Source: Streptomyces sp. WZ-12 (lineage in GTDB: Bacteria > Actinomycetota > Actinomycetes > Streptomycetales > Streptomycetaceae). Taken from it: a DNA stretch of 64,000 bases. The position numbers and the translations under genes were made by a program. The notes under the pieces are model-generated. The model worked only from the letters and a program-made list of their open reading frames with translations. It ran no database searches and was not told the DNA's origin. The stretch covers positions 3,534,001-3,598,000 of the forward strand of contig NZ_CP118574.1 of the NCBI RefSeq assembly GCF_028898845.1, given 5' to 3'. Positions 34,364 to 43,469 of the stretch are shown here, piece by piece (the first letter of the stretch is position 1; the number at the start of each line of letters is the position of its first letter).

Positions 34364-36181
34364 TCAGCCGAGCCTCCGCACCAACGCCCGGTACTCGTCC
34401 CACAGTTCCTTCGGTGCATGATCACCGAAGGTGTTGAGGTGCTCGGGGACCAGCGCCGCCTCCTCGCGCCAGACGCCCTTGTCGACGGTGAGCAGGAACT
34501 CCAGGTCCTTCTCGGAGAGTTCGAGGCCCTCGGTGTCCAGCGCCTCCTTGGTGGGCAGCACGCCGATCGGCGTCTCGACACCCTCGGCCGTGCCCGCCAG
34601 CCGCTCGACGATCCACTTGAGCACCCGGCTGTTCTCGCCGAAGCCCGGCCACACGAAGCGGCCCGCGTCGTCCTTGCGGAACCAGTTGACGTAGTAGATC
34701 CGCGGCAGCTTCGCCTGGTCCTTGTCGGCACCGACCTTGAGCCAATGCGCCATGTAGTCGCCCATGTTGTAGCCGCAGAACGGCAGCATGGCGAACGGGT
34801 CCCGGCGCAGCTCGCCGACCTTGCCCTCGGCCGCGGCGGTCTTCTCGGACGCCACGTTGGCGCCGAGGAAGACGCCGTGCTGCCAGCTCAGCGACTCGGT
34901 CACCAGCGGCACCGCGCTGGCCCGGCGGCCGCCGAAGAGGATCGCCGAGATCGGCACGCCCTTGGGGTCCTCCCACTCCGGCGCGATGGTCGGGCACTGG
35001 GCGGCCGGCACGGTGAACCGGGCGTTGGGGTGCGCGGCCGGAACCCCCGACTCGGGCGTCCAGTCGTTGCCCTTCCAGTCCGTCAGGTGCGCCGGGGTCT
35101 CCTCCGTCATGCCCTCCCACCACACGTCGCCGTCGTCGGTGAGGGCGACATTGGTGAAGACGGAGTTGCCCCAAAGGGTCTTCATGGCATTGGCGTTGGT
35201 GTGCTCGCCGGTGCCGGGCGCGACGCCGAAGAAGCCGGCCTCGGGGTTGATCGCGTAGAGCCGGCCGTCCTCGCCGAACCGCATCCAGGCGATGTCGTCG
35301 CCGATCGTCTCGACCGTCCACCCCGGGATCGTCGGCTCCAGCATGGCCAGGTTGGTCTTGCCGCAGGCGCTCGGGAACGCCGCGGCGACGTACTTGGCCT
35401 CGCCCTGCGGCGGGGTCAGCTTGAGGACGAGCATGTGCTCGGCCAGCCACCCCTCGTCACGGGCCATGACGGAGGCGATCCGCAGCGCGTAACACTTCTT
35501 GCCGAGCAGGGCGTTGCCGCCGTAGCCGGAGCCGTACGACCAGATCTCGCGGGCCTCGGGGAAGTGCGAGATGTACTTGGTGGAGTTGCACGGCCACGGC
35601 ACGTCCTGCTCGCCCTCCGCCAGCGGGGCGCCGAGGGTGTGCACGGCCTTGACGAAGAAGCCGTCCTCGCCGAGCTCGTCGAGGACGGGCTGGCCCATCC
35701 GCGTCATGGTGCGCATCGACACCGCGACGTACGCGGAGTCGGTGATCTCCACGCCGATCGCGGAGAGCGGGGAGCCCAACGGCCCCATGCAGAACGGGAC
35801 GACGTACATCGTCCGGCCCTTCATCGCGCCGCGGAAGACCCCCTTTTCACCGGTGAAGATCTCCCGCATCTCGGCGGGCGCCTTCCAGTGGTTGGTCGGG
35901 CCGGCGTCCTCCGCCTTCTCCGAGCAGATGAAGGTGCGGTCCTCGACGCGCGCCACGTCCGACGGATCGGACGCGGCGTAGTAGGAGTTGGGCCGCTTGA
36001 TCGGGTCGAGCTTCTTGAACGTGCCCTTTGCGACGAGCTCTTCGCACAGCCGCTCGTACTCCGCCTCCGAGCCGTCGCACCACACGACCCGGTCGGGCTG
36101 GGTGATCGCCGCTATCTCTTCGACCCACTCGCGCAGGCCCTGGTGCCGGGTCGGGGTGGGAGCCGCGTTGTCGCGCGCCAC
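34364..36181 (-). CDS. pckG: Phosphoenolpyruvate carboxykinase (GTP)
   Basis: 605 residues. Family motifs: [55 protein letters not shown], the P-loop [16 protein letters not shown] with the reactive Cys, and [18 protein letters not shown]. It converts oxaloacetate and GTP to PEP, the first committed gluconeogenic step. GTG at 36181 ([16 protein letters not shown]) follows AGGAG at 5 bases and gives the normal length. A longer ATG frame upstream reads low-quality sequence. Confidence 0.95.
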   Translation of the reverse strand: MARDNAAPTPTRHQGLREWVEEIAAITQPDRVVWCDGSEAEYERLCEELVAKGTFKKLDPIKRPNSYYAASDPSDVARVEDRTFICSEKAEDAGPTNHWKAPAEMREIFTGEKGVFRGAMKGRTMYVVPFCMGPLGSPLSAIGVEITDSAYVAVSMRTMTRMGQPVLDELGEDGFFVKAVHTLGAPLAEGEQDVPWPCNSTKYISHFPEAREIWSYGSGYGGNALLGKKCYALRIASVMARDEGWLAEHMLVLKLTPPQGEAKYVAAAFPSACGKTNLAMLEPTIPGWTVETIGDDIAWMRFGEDGRLYAINPEAGFFGVAPGTGEHTNANAMKTLWGNSVFTNVALTDDGDVWWEGMTEETPAHLTDWKGNDWTPESGVPAAHPNARFTVPAAQCPTIAPEWEDPKGVPISAILFGGRRASAVPLVTESLSWQHGVFLGANVASEKTAAAEGKVGELRRDPFAMLPFCGYNMGDYMAHWLKVGADKDQAKLPRIYYVNWFRKDDAGRFVWPGFGENSRVLKWIVERLAGTAEGVETPIGVLPTKEALDTEGLELSEKDLEFLLTVDKGVWREEAALVPEHLNTFGDHAPKELWDEYRALVRRLG

Positions 36182-36389
36182 GATCGCTCCTAGATGAGGG
36201 GTTTGATCGGCTTCCCATGCATAAAGCCAGAAAACCGCTTCTTTTGCTGTTTTGCCCCTTGGGGGCTGCGACCCGGATGCTTCGTGACCGCTCATCCGGT
36301 GCCGACCGCACTCATTTGATCATCCGACCCGGATTCGGTTCTGTCCAGGGGGCGCCGTGGTGACCGTCACCACTTCCGGACGATCTGTA

Positions 36390-36407
36390 ACCTACGGTTG
36401 CGTAGGT
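36390..36407. promoter_or_regulatory. Palindromic operator in the pckG-hlyIII intergenic region
   Basis: ACCTACG (36390-36396) and CGTAGGT (36401-36407) are separated by GTTG. A possible -10 TAGCAT (36407-36412) overlaps its end and is followed six bases later by the hemolysin III start codon. It looks like a TetR-type site of the kind found before acyl-lipid desaturase genes. Confidence 0.65.
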
Positions 36408-36418
36408 AGCATTGCGCC

Positions 36419-37144
36419 ATGACTTCCGCGCCTGACGCCGCCGAGAGCCAACCCCCTGCCGGGCCGCCCAGGACCGAGCCCGGCACGGCGGTCGCCGCCG
36501 CGGCCGCGCCGCTCAAACCGAAGCTGCGCGGCTGGCTGCACGCCGGGATGTTCCCCGCCGTCCTGCTCTCCGGCGTCCTGCTCACCGCGCTCGCCGACAG
36601 CCCCCGCGGCCGCCTCGCCTGCGCGATCTACACCCTCAGCGCCTGCCTGCTCTTCGGCGTCAGCGCGCTGTACCACCGCGGCAATTGGAGCCCGCGGATG
36701 GACGGCGTGCTGCGCCGGCTCGACCACGCCAACATCTTCCTGATCATCGCCGGCACCTATACGCCGCTGACGCTGCTGCTGGTGCCCGGCACCCGCGGAC
36801 AGATACTGCTCTGGGCGGTCTGGGCGGCCGCGCTGGCGGGCATCGCCTTCCGGGTCTTCTGGGTCGGCGCCCCGCGGTGGCTCTACACCCCCTGCTACAT
36901 CGCGATGGGCTGGGCGGCCGTCTTCTTCCTCCCCGACTTCCTGCGCACCGGCGGCATCGCCGTCCTCGTCCTCGTCATCGTCGGCGGGCTGCTCTACAGC
37001 GCGGGCGGCGTGATCTACGGCATCAAGCGCCCCAATCCGTCACCGCGGTGGTTCGGCTTCCATGAGGTCTTCCACTCCTTCACCCTCGCGGCCTTCGTGG
37101 TGCACTACGTCGGCATCTCGCTCGTCGCGTATTCGCACCCCTGA
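36419..37144 (+). CDS. Hemolysin III family (PAQR-like) membrane protein
   Basis: 241 residues with seven membrane helices after a ~35-residue Ala/Pro-rich cytosolic N-terminus. The three metal-site motifs of the family are present: SALYHRGNW, RLDHANIFLIIAGTYTP and GFHEVFHSFTLAAFVVHYVG. Members act in membrane-lipid homeostasis. The name comes from a Bacillus protein, and haemolysis is not implied. Transcription is probably leaderless from TAGCAT at 36407-36412, controlled by the palindrome at 36390-36407. Confidence 0.9.
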   Translation: MTSAPDAAESQPPAGPPRTEPGTAVAAAAAPLKPKLRGWLHAGMFPAVLLSGVLLTALADSPRGRLACAIYTLSACLLFGVSALYHRGNWSPRMDGVLRRLDHANIFLIIAGTYTPLTLLLVPGTRGQILLWAVWAAALAGIAFRVFWVGAPRWLYTPCYIAMGWAAVFFLPDFLRTGGIAVLVLVIVGGLLYSAGGVIYGIKRPNPSPRWFGFHEVFHSFTLAAFVVHYVGISLVAYSHP

Positions 37145-37369
37145 GGCGGGCCGGACCCGGGCGCGGGGCGTCCCGGGTCCGCCCACCGGTCTTCCGGTCA
37201 TCCCCCCGCGCCACCCCGGCCGCGGCCGCGAGGCCGCGGCCACCCGCCACGCCAGGACCGCCACCCCGGCCAGCACCAGGGCCGTCACCAACGACTCACC
37301 GCCCAGCAGATAGCCGCCCACGCACAGCGCGGCGGCGAACGCGGCGCACCCATGGATCGCAGGTCGCAT
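37040..37369 (-). CDS. Possible small two-helix membrane protein
   Basis: 109 residues. The first ~50 (MRPAIHGCAAFAAALCVGGY, then a second hydrophobic stretch TALVLAGVAVLAWRVAAA) look like a genuine small membrane protein. The ATG at 37369 has GGGAGG 7 bases upstream. The C-terminal ~60 residues are basic and low-complexity, and they run 105 bases antisense into the hemolysin III gene, which is unusual. No function is recognised. Confidence 0.4.
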   Translation of the reverse strand: MRPAIHGCAAFAAALCVGGYLLGGESLVTALVLAGVAVLAWRVAAASRPRPGWRGGMTGRPVGGPGTPRARVRPASGVRIRDERDADVVHHEGREGEGVEDLMEAEPPR

Positions 37370-37491
37370 CGTCACGCCTCCCTCCGAACGTCACCGACAG
37401 TAATCATTCCCGCGTCACAGCGTGACACACCCCACTGACAGTCAGGGGGCTATCAATCCGCCGGGCATCGGTCCCGCGACGAGTGGGGACA

Positions 37492-38127
37492 ATGAGGCGC
37501 ATGGTCTCCGCACGCACCCCCGCCGCCGCACCGCCCCGGAAGCCGAAGCCCGGACTGCGCGAGCGGAAGAAGCTCCGGACCCGCCAGGCGATCCGCCGGG
37601 CCGCCTTCCGGCTCTTCGCCGAACGGGGCTACGACGCAACCCCCGTCGACCGGATCGCCGAGGCCGCGGAGGTCTCCCCCAGTACCGTCTTCCGCTACTT
37701 CCCCGCCAAGGAGGACATCGTCCTCACCGACGAGTACGGCGCCCTACTGGAGAACGGGATCCGCGCCCGCCCGGCCGGCGAACCGCTCATCGAGACGCTG
37801 CGGCACGTCACGGTCGGGATCATGCGCGGCATCGACGCGGCCGACCGCGGCGAACTCGTCCAGCGCATCCGGCTGATCCGCGAGGTGCCCGCCGTCCGGG
37901 GCCGCACCGCGGAGCTCATCGCCGGGCACCTCGACCTCATCAGCGCCGCCCTCGCCGAACGCACCGACCGGCCGGCGGACGACCTGGGCATCCGGGTCGT
38001 CGGCGCGGCGGCCCTGGCCGCCCTCCAAGAGGCGCTGCTGCACTGGGCCGAGGACACCCGGGCGACGAACCCGGAGGAACTGATCGACCGGTCGATGGAC
38101 GTCCTGGCCCGCGGGCTCACCCTCTAA
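37492..38127 (+). CDS. TetR family transcriptional regulator
   Basis: About 211 residues. The helix-turn-helix reads AIRRAAFRLFAERGYDATPV, DRIAEAAEVSPSTVFRYF, then PAKEDIVLTDEYG, typical of TetR proteins with an Arg/Lys-rich N-terminus. The C-terminal domain (RHVTVGIMRGIDAADRGELV, LIAGHLDLISAALAE) is a generic ligand domain. Starts at 37483 (GTG), 37492 and 37501 are all possible, and none has a strong ribosome site. Its target is not evident. The hlyIII operator is one candidate, but it could be a distant regulon. Confidence 0.88.
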   Translation: MRRMVSARTPAAAPPRKPKPGLRERKKLRTRQAIRRAAFRLFAERGYDATPVDRIAEAAEVSPSTVFRYFPAKEDIVLTDEYGALLENGIRARPAGEPLIETLRHVTVGIMRGIDAADRGELVQRIRLIREVPAVRGRTAELIAGHLDLISAALAERTDRPADDLGIRVVGAAALAALQEALLHWAEDTRATNPEELIDRSMDVLARGLTL

Positions 38128-38138
38128 AGCGCGCACCC

Positions 38139-38558
38139 CTAACCGCCGGGCCGCCCGCCGGGCCGCCCGTCGGGCTCCCCAAACCGCGCGGCCAACCGCG
38201 CCCGCAACCGGGTCAACCGCGCGATATGGCCGTCCAGTTCGGCCAGCCGGCGCCGGGCCACCTCCTCCGCCGCCGCACACCGCCCGGCCCCCGGTTCAGT
38301 CCCCGGTTCGGTCCCGATCAGGTCCGGTACGCCCTCCGGTGGCAGGGTGTGCAGCAGGTGCGCGAAGGTCCGGACGTCGCCCACCGTCAGTCCCGCCTCG
38401 CGCAGTTCGCGGACCGCCCGCAGCCGGCGGACGTCCTCCGCGTCGTACTCCCGGTGGCCCGACGGCGTCCTGCGGGCCGCCACCAGTCCCTGCTGCTCGT
38501 AGTAGCGCAGCGCCCGCGGCGTCAGCCCGGCTGCCGCCGCCGCGTCCCCGATCCGCAC
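38139..38558 (-). CDS. MerR family transcriptional regulator
   Basis: 139 residues starting at GTG 38558 (VRIGDAAAAAGLTPRALRYY), preceded by GGAGGGG. The MerR helix-turn-helix and wing (EQQGLVAARRTPSGHREYDA) are followed by a dimerisation coiled coil with LAELDGHIARLTRLRARLAA. There is one Cys in the effector part (GAGRCAAAEEVARR), so no metal triad is evident. It may regulate the reductase at 40087, whose promoter has a MerR-like 20-base spacer with a palindrome. The convergent tetR stop is only 11 bases away. Confidence 0.88.
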   Translation of the reverse strand: MRIGDAAAAAGLTPRALRYYEQQGLVAARRTPSGHREYDAEDVRRLRAVRELREAGLTVGDVRTFAHLLHTLPPEGVPDLIGTEPGTEPGAGRCAAAEEVARRRLAELDGHIARLTRLRARLAARFGEPDGRPGGRPGG

Positions 38559-38589
38559 CCGCCGTTCCCCTCCGATCTCGTACTTCCCC

Positions 38590-39933
38590 CTACTTCCCGG
38601 CCGTTGGGCCGCGACGCTCACCGGCCATCCCGTTCAGCGCGCGCTCGATGCCGGCCGCCCAGGACAGCAGCTCCTCGTCCGCGCCGGACCGGCCCACCAG
38701 TTGGAGCCCCAGTGGCAGCCCGTCGGCGGCCCGGCCGGCGGGCAGGCTCAGCGACGGCAGCCCGGCGTTGCTCCACGGAAGACACATGATCGAGCTGCCC
38801 GTGGTCGCCAGATCGGCGGGCGCGGGCCCGGTGGCCGCCGGCGCGATCCACAGGTCGATCCCGGCGTCCGCCCCGTCCGCCGCGAGCCGCTCCCGGAAGA
38901 CGGCACGGCGCTCCCGGGCATCCTGGTAGGCGGCGTCCCCGATCGGCTGACCCTCGCGGAGAGCGGCGGCGGTCTGCTCTCGGTAGAGGGCGCCGTGACG
39001 GGCGAACCACCGGTCGTGGGCGCGCGCGACCTCGTAGCGGTTCATGGTGAAGAGCTGCTCGACGACCCCCGCGAAGTCGGCCATCACGGGCACCTCGCGC
39101 ACCTCGTGGCCGGCCGCCGTCAGCGCCTCCCGTTGGGCGCGGAAGGCCCGCAGCGCCTCGTCGCCGGCCCGGTCCAGATAGGGCCCGACCGGTACGCCCA
39201 GCACCGGCGGGCGCCCCGGCCCGGCCGCGGCCCGCCACCCGTCGCAGAGCACCGGGGCGGCCAGCGCGATGCCCGCCACGTCCGTCGCGTAGCACCCGAG
39301 GGTGTCGAAACTGACCGCGTTCGGGATCACTCCGGCGAGCGGGATCCGTCCGTAGGTCGGCTTGAAACCGACCACCCCGCAGTAGGCGGCGGGCCGGATC
39401 ATCGAGCCGACGGTCTGCGTCCCGATGGCCAGCGGGACCATCCCGGCGGCGACCGCGGCGGCCGAGCCGCTGCTCGAACCCCCGGGCGTGTGCGCCGTGT
39501 TGTGCGGGTTGCGGGTCGGTCCCGGGGCGGTGACCGCGAACTCCGCGGTGACGGTCTTGCCCGCGATCAGCGCGCCCGCGGCCAGCAGCCGGTCCACGAC
39601 GGTCGCCTGCGGCCCGGCGAGCTCCTCGGGCGGCAGCGCCGAACCGGCCTGGGTGGGCAGCCCGTTGACGTGCACGATGTCCTTGATCCCGACCGGTACG
39701 CCGTACAGGACGGGCCTCCCGCCCGTGCCGTGCGGGGCGGTCTCGGCCAACCCCCGGGCCGCGGCCAGCAGTCGGGCGCGCCACCCCGGCTCGGGCACGA
39801 ACGCCCGGACCCGCCCGTCCACGGCGTCGATCCGGTCGCAGGTGCGGCGCACCGCGTCGACGGGGTCGTCCGCACCGGACCGCAGCGCCGCGGCCTCCTG
39901 GGCGAGGGGGCGGCACCCGAGCAGGATCGTCAC
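38590..39933 (-). CDS. Amidase signature family hydrolase
   Basis: 447 residues. The catalytic Lys is in VPVGIKDIVHVNGLPTQAGS, and the serine-rich core is TPGGSSSGSAAAVAAGMVPL with cis-Ser and nucleophile Ser. These are followed by GTQTVGSMIRPAAYCGVVGF. The C-terminus has SNAGLPSLSLPAGRAADGLP. It hydrolyses a carboxamide, but the substrate is unknown. The DSV-type Gln typical of GatA is absent, so it is not the Glu-tRNA amidotransferase subunit. It lies upstream of merR on the same strand, 31 bp apart. Confidence 0.9.
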   Translation of the reverse strand: MTILLGCRPLAQEAAALRSGADDPVDAVRRTCDRIDAVDGRVRAFVPEPGWRARLLAAARGLAETAPHGTGGRPVLYGVPVGIKDIVHVNGLPTQAGSALPPEELAGPQATVVDRLLAAGALIAGKTVTAEFAVTAPGPTRNPHNTAHTPGGSSSGSAAAVAAGMVPLAIGTQTVGSMIRPAAYCGVVGFKPTYGRIPLAGVIPNAVSFDTLGCYATDVAGIALAAPVLCDGWRAAAGPGRPPVLGVPVGPYLDRAGDEALRAFRAQREALTAAGHEVREVPVMADFAGVVEQLFTMNRYEVARAHDRWFARHGALYREQTAAALREGQPIGDAAYQDARERRAVFRERLAADGADAGIDLWIAPAATGPAPADLATTGSSIMCLPWSNAGLPSLSLPAGRAADGLPLGLQLVGRSGADEELLSWAAGIERALNGMAGERRGPTAGK

Positions 39934-40086
39934 CCTTGCAGGCTACCTCCGGGGCGCAAACCCCCTGGAAGGGTGGCCCAGTTGGCGCACCGGCCGCACC
40001 GCACGCCCTCGGGTTGGCAGGGCCAAGGCGCCCCTACGGGCCCGCTCCCCTCCCCCGGAGGTCGGGTCCGTACCGCCGACTTCTCC

Positions 40087-41091
40087 CTACAACTCCACCA
40101 GTACGGCGCCCAGATGCTTCCCCGCGATCAGCTCCTGGAGGGCTCGCGGGGCCTGGGCGATGCCCTGGAGGCGGGCGTGCGGGAAGGTGAGGGTGCCCTC
40201 GCGCAACCCCTTGCCGAACAGCTCGTTCCACCGCGGGATCAGGTCCCGGTGGTCGTAGAGGGCCACGCCGCGCATCGTGATGCCCCGGGCGAGCAGCGAC
40301 AGCGTGTCGATCGGGACGGCGACGGCACCCCCGTCGGCGAGTTGGCTGGAGAGCGCGCCCACCAGGGCGATCCGGGCGCCCCGGTTGGCCGCCGCGATCG
40401 CGGCCTGGAGCTGCTCGCCGCCCACGTTGTCGAAGACCGCGTCGACGCCCTCCGGGGCGGCCGCGCGCAGTTGCTCCTCGATGGGCCCGGCGCCGCGGAT
40501 GACCACCGCGTCATAGCCGAACTCCTTGACCAGCCGGTCGGCCTTCTCCCGCGAGCCGGTGCTGCCGATGACCCGGGTGGCGCCGCGCACCTTGGCGAGC
40601 TGGCCGGCCAGCGAGCCGACACCGCCCGCCGCGCCGGTCACGAACACCGTGTCGCCGGGGCGCACTTCGGCGCCGACGTCGATGCCCATCAGGGCGGTGG
40701 GCCCCTGGGAGAGGTAGCCGGCCGGGTCGGGCAGCTCGGCGGCGTCGTGGCGCTGGACGTCGCCGGCGTCCAGCAGCGCGTACTCGCGCCAGCCGAAGTG
40801 GTGCTCCACCAGGTCGCCGGGCTTGAGGTCGGTCCCCGGGGCGGCGACCACCTCGCCGACTGCGGGCCCGTTGAGCGCCTCGCCGACCTGGAAGGACGGC
40901 AGCGGGACGCCGGTGACCTCGTCCATCAGGGTGCGCATCACGGCGGCGACCGCCATCAGGGTGTTGCGTACGAGCACCTGGCCCTGCGCCGGTTCCGGAA
41001 CCGGGACCTCCACGAGCTCGAAGAGGTCGTCGGTGACCGGTCCCGTGGGGCGGGCGGCCAGGCGGACTTCACGATGCGTGCGGTTCGTCAT
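40087..41091 (-). CDS. NADP-dependent medium-chain oxidoreductase (CurA / LTB4 12-hydroxydehydrogenase type)
   Basis: 334 residues of the zinc-free MDR branch. The N-terminus matches YncB/CurA-like enzymes (NRTHREVRLAARPTGPVTDD). The nucleotide site reads VFVTGAAGGVGSLAGQLAKV, then VIGSTGSREKADRLVKEFGY, DAVFDNVGGEQL and RGITMRGVALYDH. The family reduces alpha,beta-unsaturated ketones with NADPH. The mRNA is probably leaderless. A 24-bp palindrome lies in its promoter. Confidence 0.9.
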   Translation of the reverse strand: MTNRTHREVRLAARPTGPVTDDLFELVEVPVPEPAQGQVLVRNTLMAVAAVMRTLMDEVTGVPLPSFQVGEALNGPAVGEVVAAPGTDLKPGDLVEHHFGWREYALLDAGDVQRHDAAELPDPAGYLSQGPTALMGIDVGAEVRPGDTVFVTGAAGGVGSLAGQLAKVRGATRVIGSTGSREKADRLVKEFGYDAVVIRGAGPIEEQLRAAAPEGVDAVFDNVGGEQLQAAIAAANRGARIALVGALSSQLADGGAVAVPIDTLSLLARGITMRGVALYDHRDLIPRWNELFGKGLREGTLTFPHARLQGIAQAPRALQELIAGKHLGAVLVEL

Positions 41092-41097
41092 GCCCGA

Positions 41098-41129
41098 AGG
41101 CTAGAACTTGACGCACGCGTCAAGTTCAA
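41098..41129 (-). promoter_or_regulatory. MerR-type promoter with a 24-bp palindrome
   Basis: On the minus strand, -35 TTGAAC (41129-41124) and -10 TAGCCT (41103-41098) are 20 bases apart, the long spacing typical of MerR-activated promoters. The spacer and edges hold perfect 11-bp arms GAACTTGACGC (41104-41114) and its complement (41117-41127) around two bases. The ATG at 41091 follows the -10 by six bases. Confidence 0.65.
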
Positions 41130-41199
41130 TTCGGTCGCTGGTCCTAGGACTTGCGGCGGGGCCGGGCCGGCAATCGGGCCACGGCCCCGCCGTGCCGCC

Positions 41200-43248
41200 T
41201 CAGTCGCGCAGCCGCTCCGCGAGCTCCTCCGGGTCCGTCGTCGGCCGCTCGCAGGTGAAGTGCCGGCACACGTAGGCGGCCGGTGCGCCGTCGACCAGGG
41301 GGCGGGCCATCAGCAGCGGCACCTCGGCGGCCTCGTCCGCCCCGGGGGTGCCCAGTGCCACCACCGCGCCCGGGGCGGTGCCCAGCAGCGCCGCGCGGTG
41401 CAGCGCGCGGGTCGCCGGGTCGTCCGCCGGGCCGACCACCGCGACCTCGCGCGGCCCGTCCAGGGCGGCCTCGGCGACGGCCAGCCCCCAGCCGATGAAG
41501 CGCGGCGCCCGGCCGCCCAGGGCGGTGACGATGCCCAACGCGCGCTCCGCGGCGTCCCGGTGGAGCGCGCTGCCGGTCAGCGCGGCATAGGAGAGCAGCG
41601 CCCCGGCCGCGGCGCTCCACCCGGAGGGCGTGGCGTTGTCCGTCGGGTCCTGGGGGCGGCGGATCAGCCGCTCGGCGTCGGCGGCGGTGTCGTAGAGGGT
41701 GCCGTCGGCGGCGGTGAACTGGACCAGCACGGTGTCCAGGAAGAAGCCGGCGAACTCCACCCAGACGCCCTCCCCGGTGACCGCGGCCAGCGCGAGGAAG
41801 CCCTCCGCGACGTCGGCGTAGTCCTCCAGGACACCGGCGTTGCCGCCGGCCGTGCCGTCCCGGGAGGTGCGGCGCAGCCGGGCCTGCCAGTCCATGTGGA
41901 CGCGGACGAGCAGGTCGGCGGCGTCGGTGGCGGCCTGGACGAGGTCGGGGCGGTCGAAGTAGGCGCCGGTCTCCGCCAGCGCGGCGATGGCCAGCCCGTT
42001 CCAGGAGGCGACGATCTTGTCGTCCCGCCCGGGGCGGGGCCGCTGGGCGCGCGCCGCCAGGAGCCGCTCGCGCACCGACGCCACCCGTTGGGCGTCCACC
42101 AGCTCACCGGTGTCGGGGAGTTGGAGGACGGAGGCGCCCTCCTCGAAGGTGCCCTCCTCGGTGACGCCGAAGTACGTGGCGGCGAACTCGGCGTCCTCCT
42201 CCCCCAAGGTGGCGCGCAGTTGCCCCGGCGTCCACACGTAGTACGCGCCCTCGGCGTGCCGCCCGGTCCCGTCGTCGCTGTCGGCGTCCAGCGCGGAGGC
42301 GAAGCCGCCCTGGTCGGTGCGGAGTTCGCGGACCATGAAGTCGGCGGTCTCCAGGGCGATCCGGCGGGCCAGGTCGGAGCCGGTGGCGCGCCAGAGGTGG
42401 GCGTAGACGCGGCACAGCAAGGCGTTGTCGTAGAGCATCTTCTCGAAGTGCGGAACGACCCATTCCCGGTCCACGGAGTAGCGGGCGAAGCCGCCGCCGA
42501 GCTGGTCGTAGATCCCGCCGCGGGCCATCGCCGCGCAGGTCGCCTCGACCATCTCCAGGGCCCCGGCGGAGCCGGTCCGGGCGTGGTGGCGGAGCAGGAA
42601 CTCCAGGACCATGGCCGGCGGGAACTTGGGCGCGCCGCCGAACCCACCGTGCACCGCGTCGAATTCGCGGGTCAGCCCCATCAGGGCGGCGGCCAGCTCC
42701 TCGGGGCGCGGGGGCCGCTGCTCCCCCTCGGGCAGCGACTCGGCCAGCGACCGGCCCGCGAGGTCGGCGACGATCCGGCCGGCGACCTCGCCGACCTCGT
42801 CGCGCCGGTCGGCCCAGGCGCCCCGGACCCCTTCGAGGACCTGCCCGAAGGAGGGCATGCCGTGCCGCGGCTGGGGCGGGAAGTACGTGCCGAAGTAGAA
42901 GGGTTCGGCGTCGGGGGTGAGGAAGACGGTCATCGGCCAGCCGCCCTGGCCGGTGGCGGCCTGCACCGCCTCCATGTAGACGGCGTCGACGTCCGGGCGC
43001 TCCTCGCGGTCGACCTTGACGGCCACGAAGTGCTCGTTGAGCAGCGCGGCGAGCGCCGGGTCCTCGAAGCTCTCGTGCGCCATGACGTGGCACCAGTGGC
43101 AGGAGCTGTAGCCGACGCTGAGCAGCACCGGTACGCCGCGCCGGCGGGCCTCCTCGAACGCGTCCGAGGACCACGGCCACCAGTCCACCGGATTGTTTGC
43201 GTGCTGGAGCAAATATGGGGAAGTCTCATGAGCCAGGCGGTTCGGCAT
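41200..43248 (-). CDS. YyaL/SSP411-type thioredoxin-domain protein (DUF255)
   Basis: 682 residues. The N-terminal thioredoxin-like DUF255 domain reads [20 protein letters not shown] with the CxxC in [17 protein letters not shown]. The long C-terminal part is an (alpha/alpha)6-barrel-like domain, with [50 protein letters not shown] and [20 protein letters not shown]. The family is widespread and has no agreed biochemical role. Redox or sugar-related functions have been suggested. ATG at 43248 ([13 protein letters not shown]) matches the family start. Confidence 0.93.
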   Translation of the reverse strand: MPNRLAHETSPYLLQHANNPVDWWPWSSDAFEEARRRGVPVLLSVGYSSCHWCHVMAHESFEDPALAALLNEHFVAVKVDREERPDVDAVYMEAVQAATGQGGWPMTVFLTPDAEPFYFGTYFPPQPRHGMPSFGQVLEGVRGAWADRRDEVGEVAGRIVADLAGRSLAESLPEGEQRPPRPEELAAALMGLTREFDAVHGGFGGAPKFPPAMVLEFLLRHHARTGSAGALEMVEATCAAMARGGIYDQLGGGFARYSVDREWVVPHFEKMLYDNALLCRVYAHLWRATGSDLARRIALETADFMVRELRTDQGGFASALDADSDDGTGRHAEGAYYVWTPGQLRATLGEEDAEFAATYFGVTEEGTFEEGASVLQLPDTGELVDAQRVASVRERLLAARAQRPRPGRDDKIVASWNGLAIAALAETGAYFDRPDLVQAATDAADLLVRVHMDWQARLRRTSRDGTAGGNAGVLEDYADVAEGFLALAAVTGEGVWVEFAGFFLDTVLVQFTAADGTLYDTAADAERLIRRPQDPTDNATPSGWSAAAGALLSYAALTGSALHRDAAERALGIVTALGGRAPRFIGWGLAVAEAALDGPREVAVVGPADDPATRALHRAALLGTAPGAVVALGTPGADEAAEVPLLMARPLVDGAPAAYVCRHFTCERPTTDPEELAERLRD

Positions 43249-43469
43249 GGGGCCATCCTCTCCCAAGGGAGCCTTGGGTGCCGGGAGAGGCGGGAGTTGT
43301 CCACAGCCCTGCCGGAATCCGCCTGGAGACGGAAGACTGTGCGTACGGCGGTGATCACGCCGGGGCGGGACCGCGGCGGCGCGGGGACGCGCCGGCCGCA
43401 CGGGGGATCCGCCGAGGGACTGCTGGATTGACCGCCAGGGCTCCTGGCGACTGCTGGAGGGGGACGGGC

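Noticed and set aside
38701..43431. A 1576-codon open frame on the plus strand
   Set aside because: It is antisense to the amidase, reductase and YyaL genes, all of which have strong family motifs. The translation is repetitive Gly/Ala/Val/Asp typical of the reverse strand of high-GC genes.
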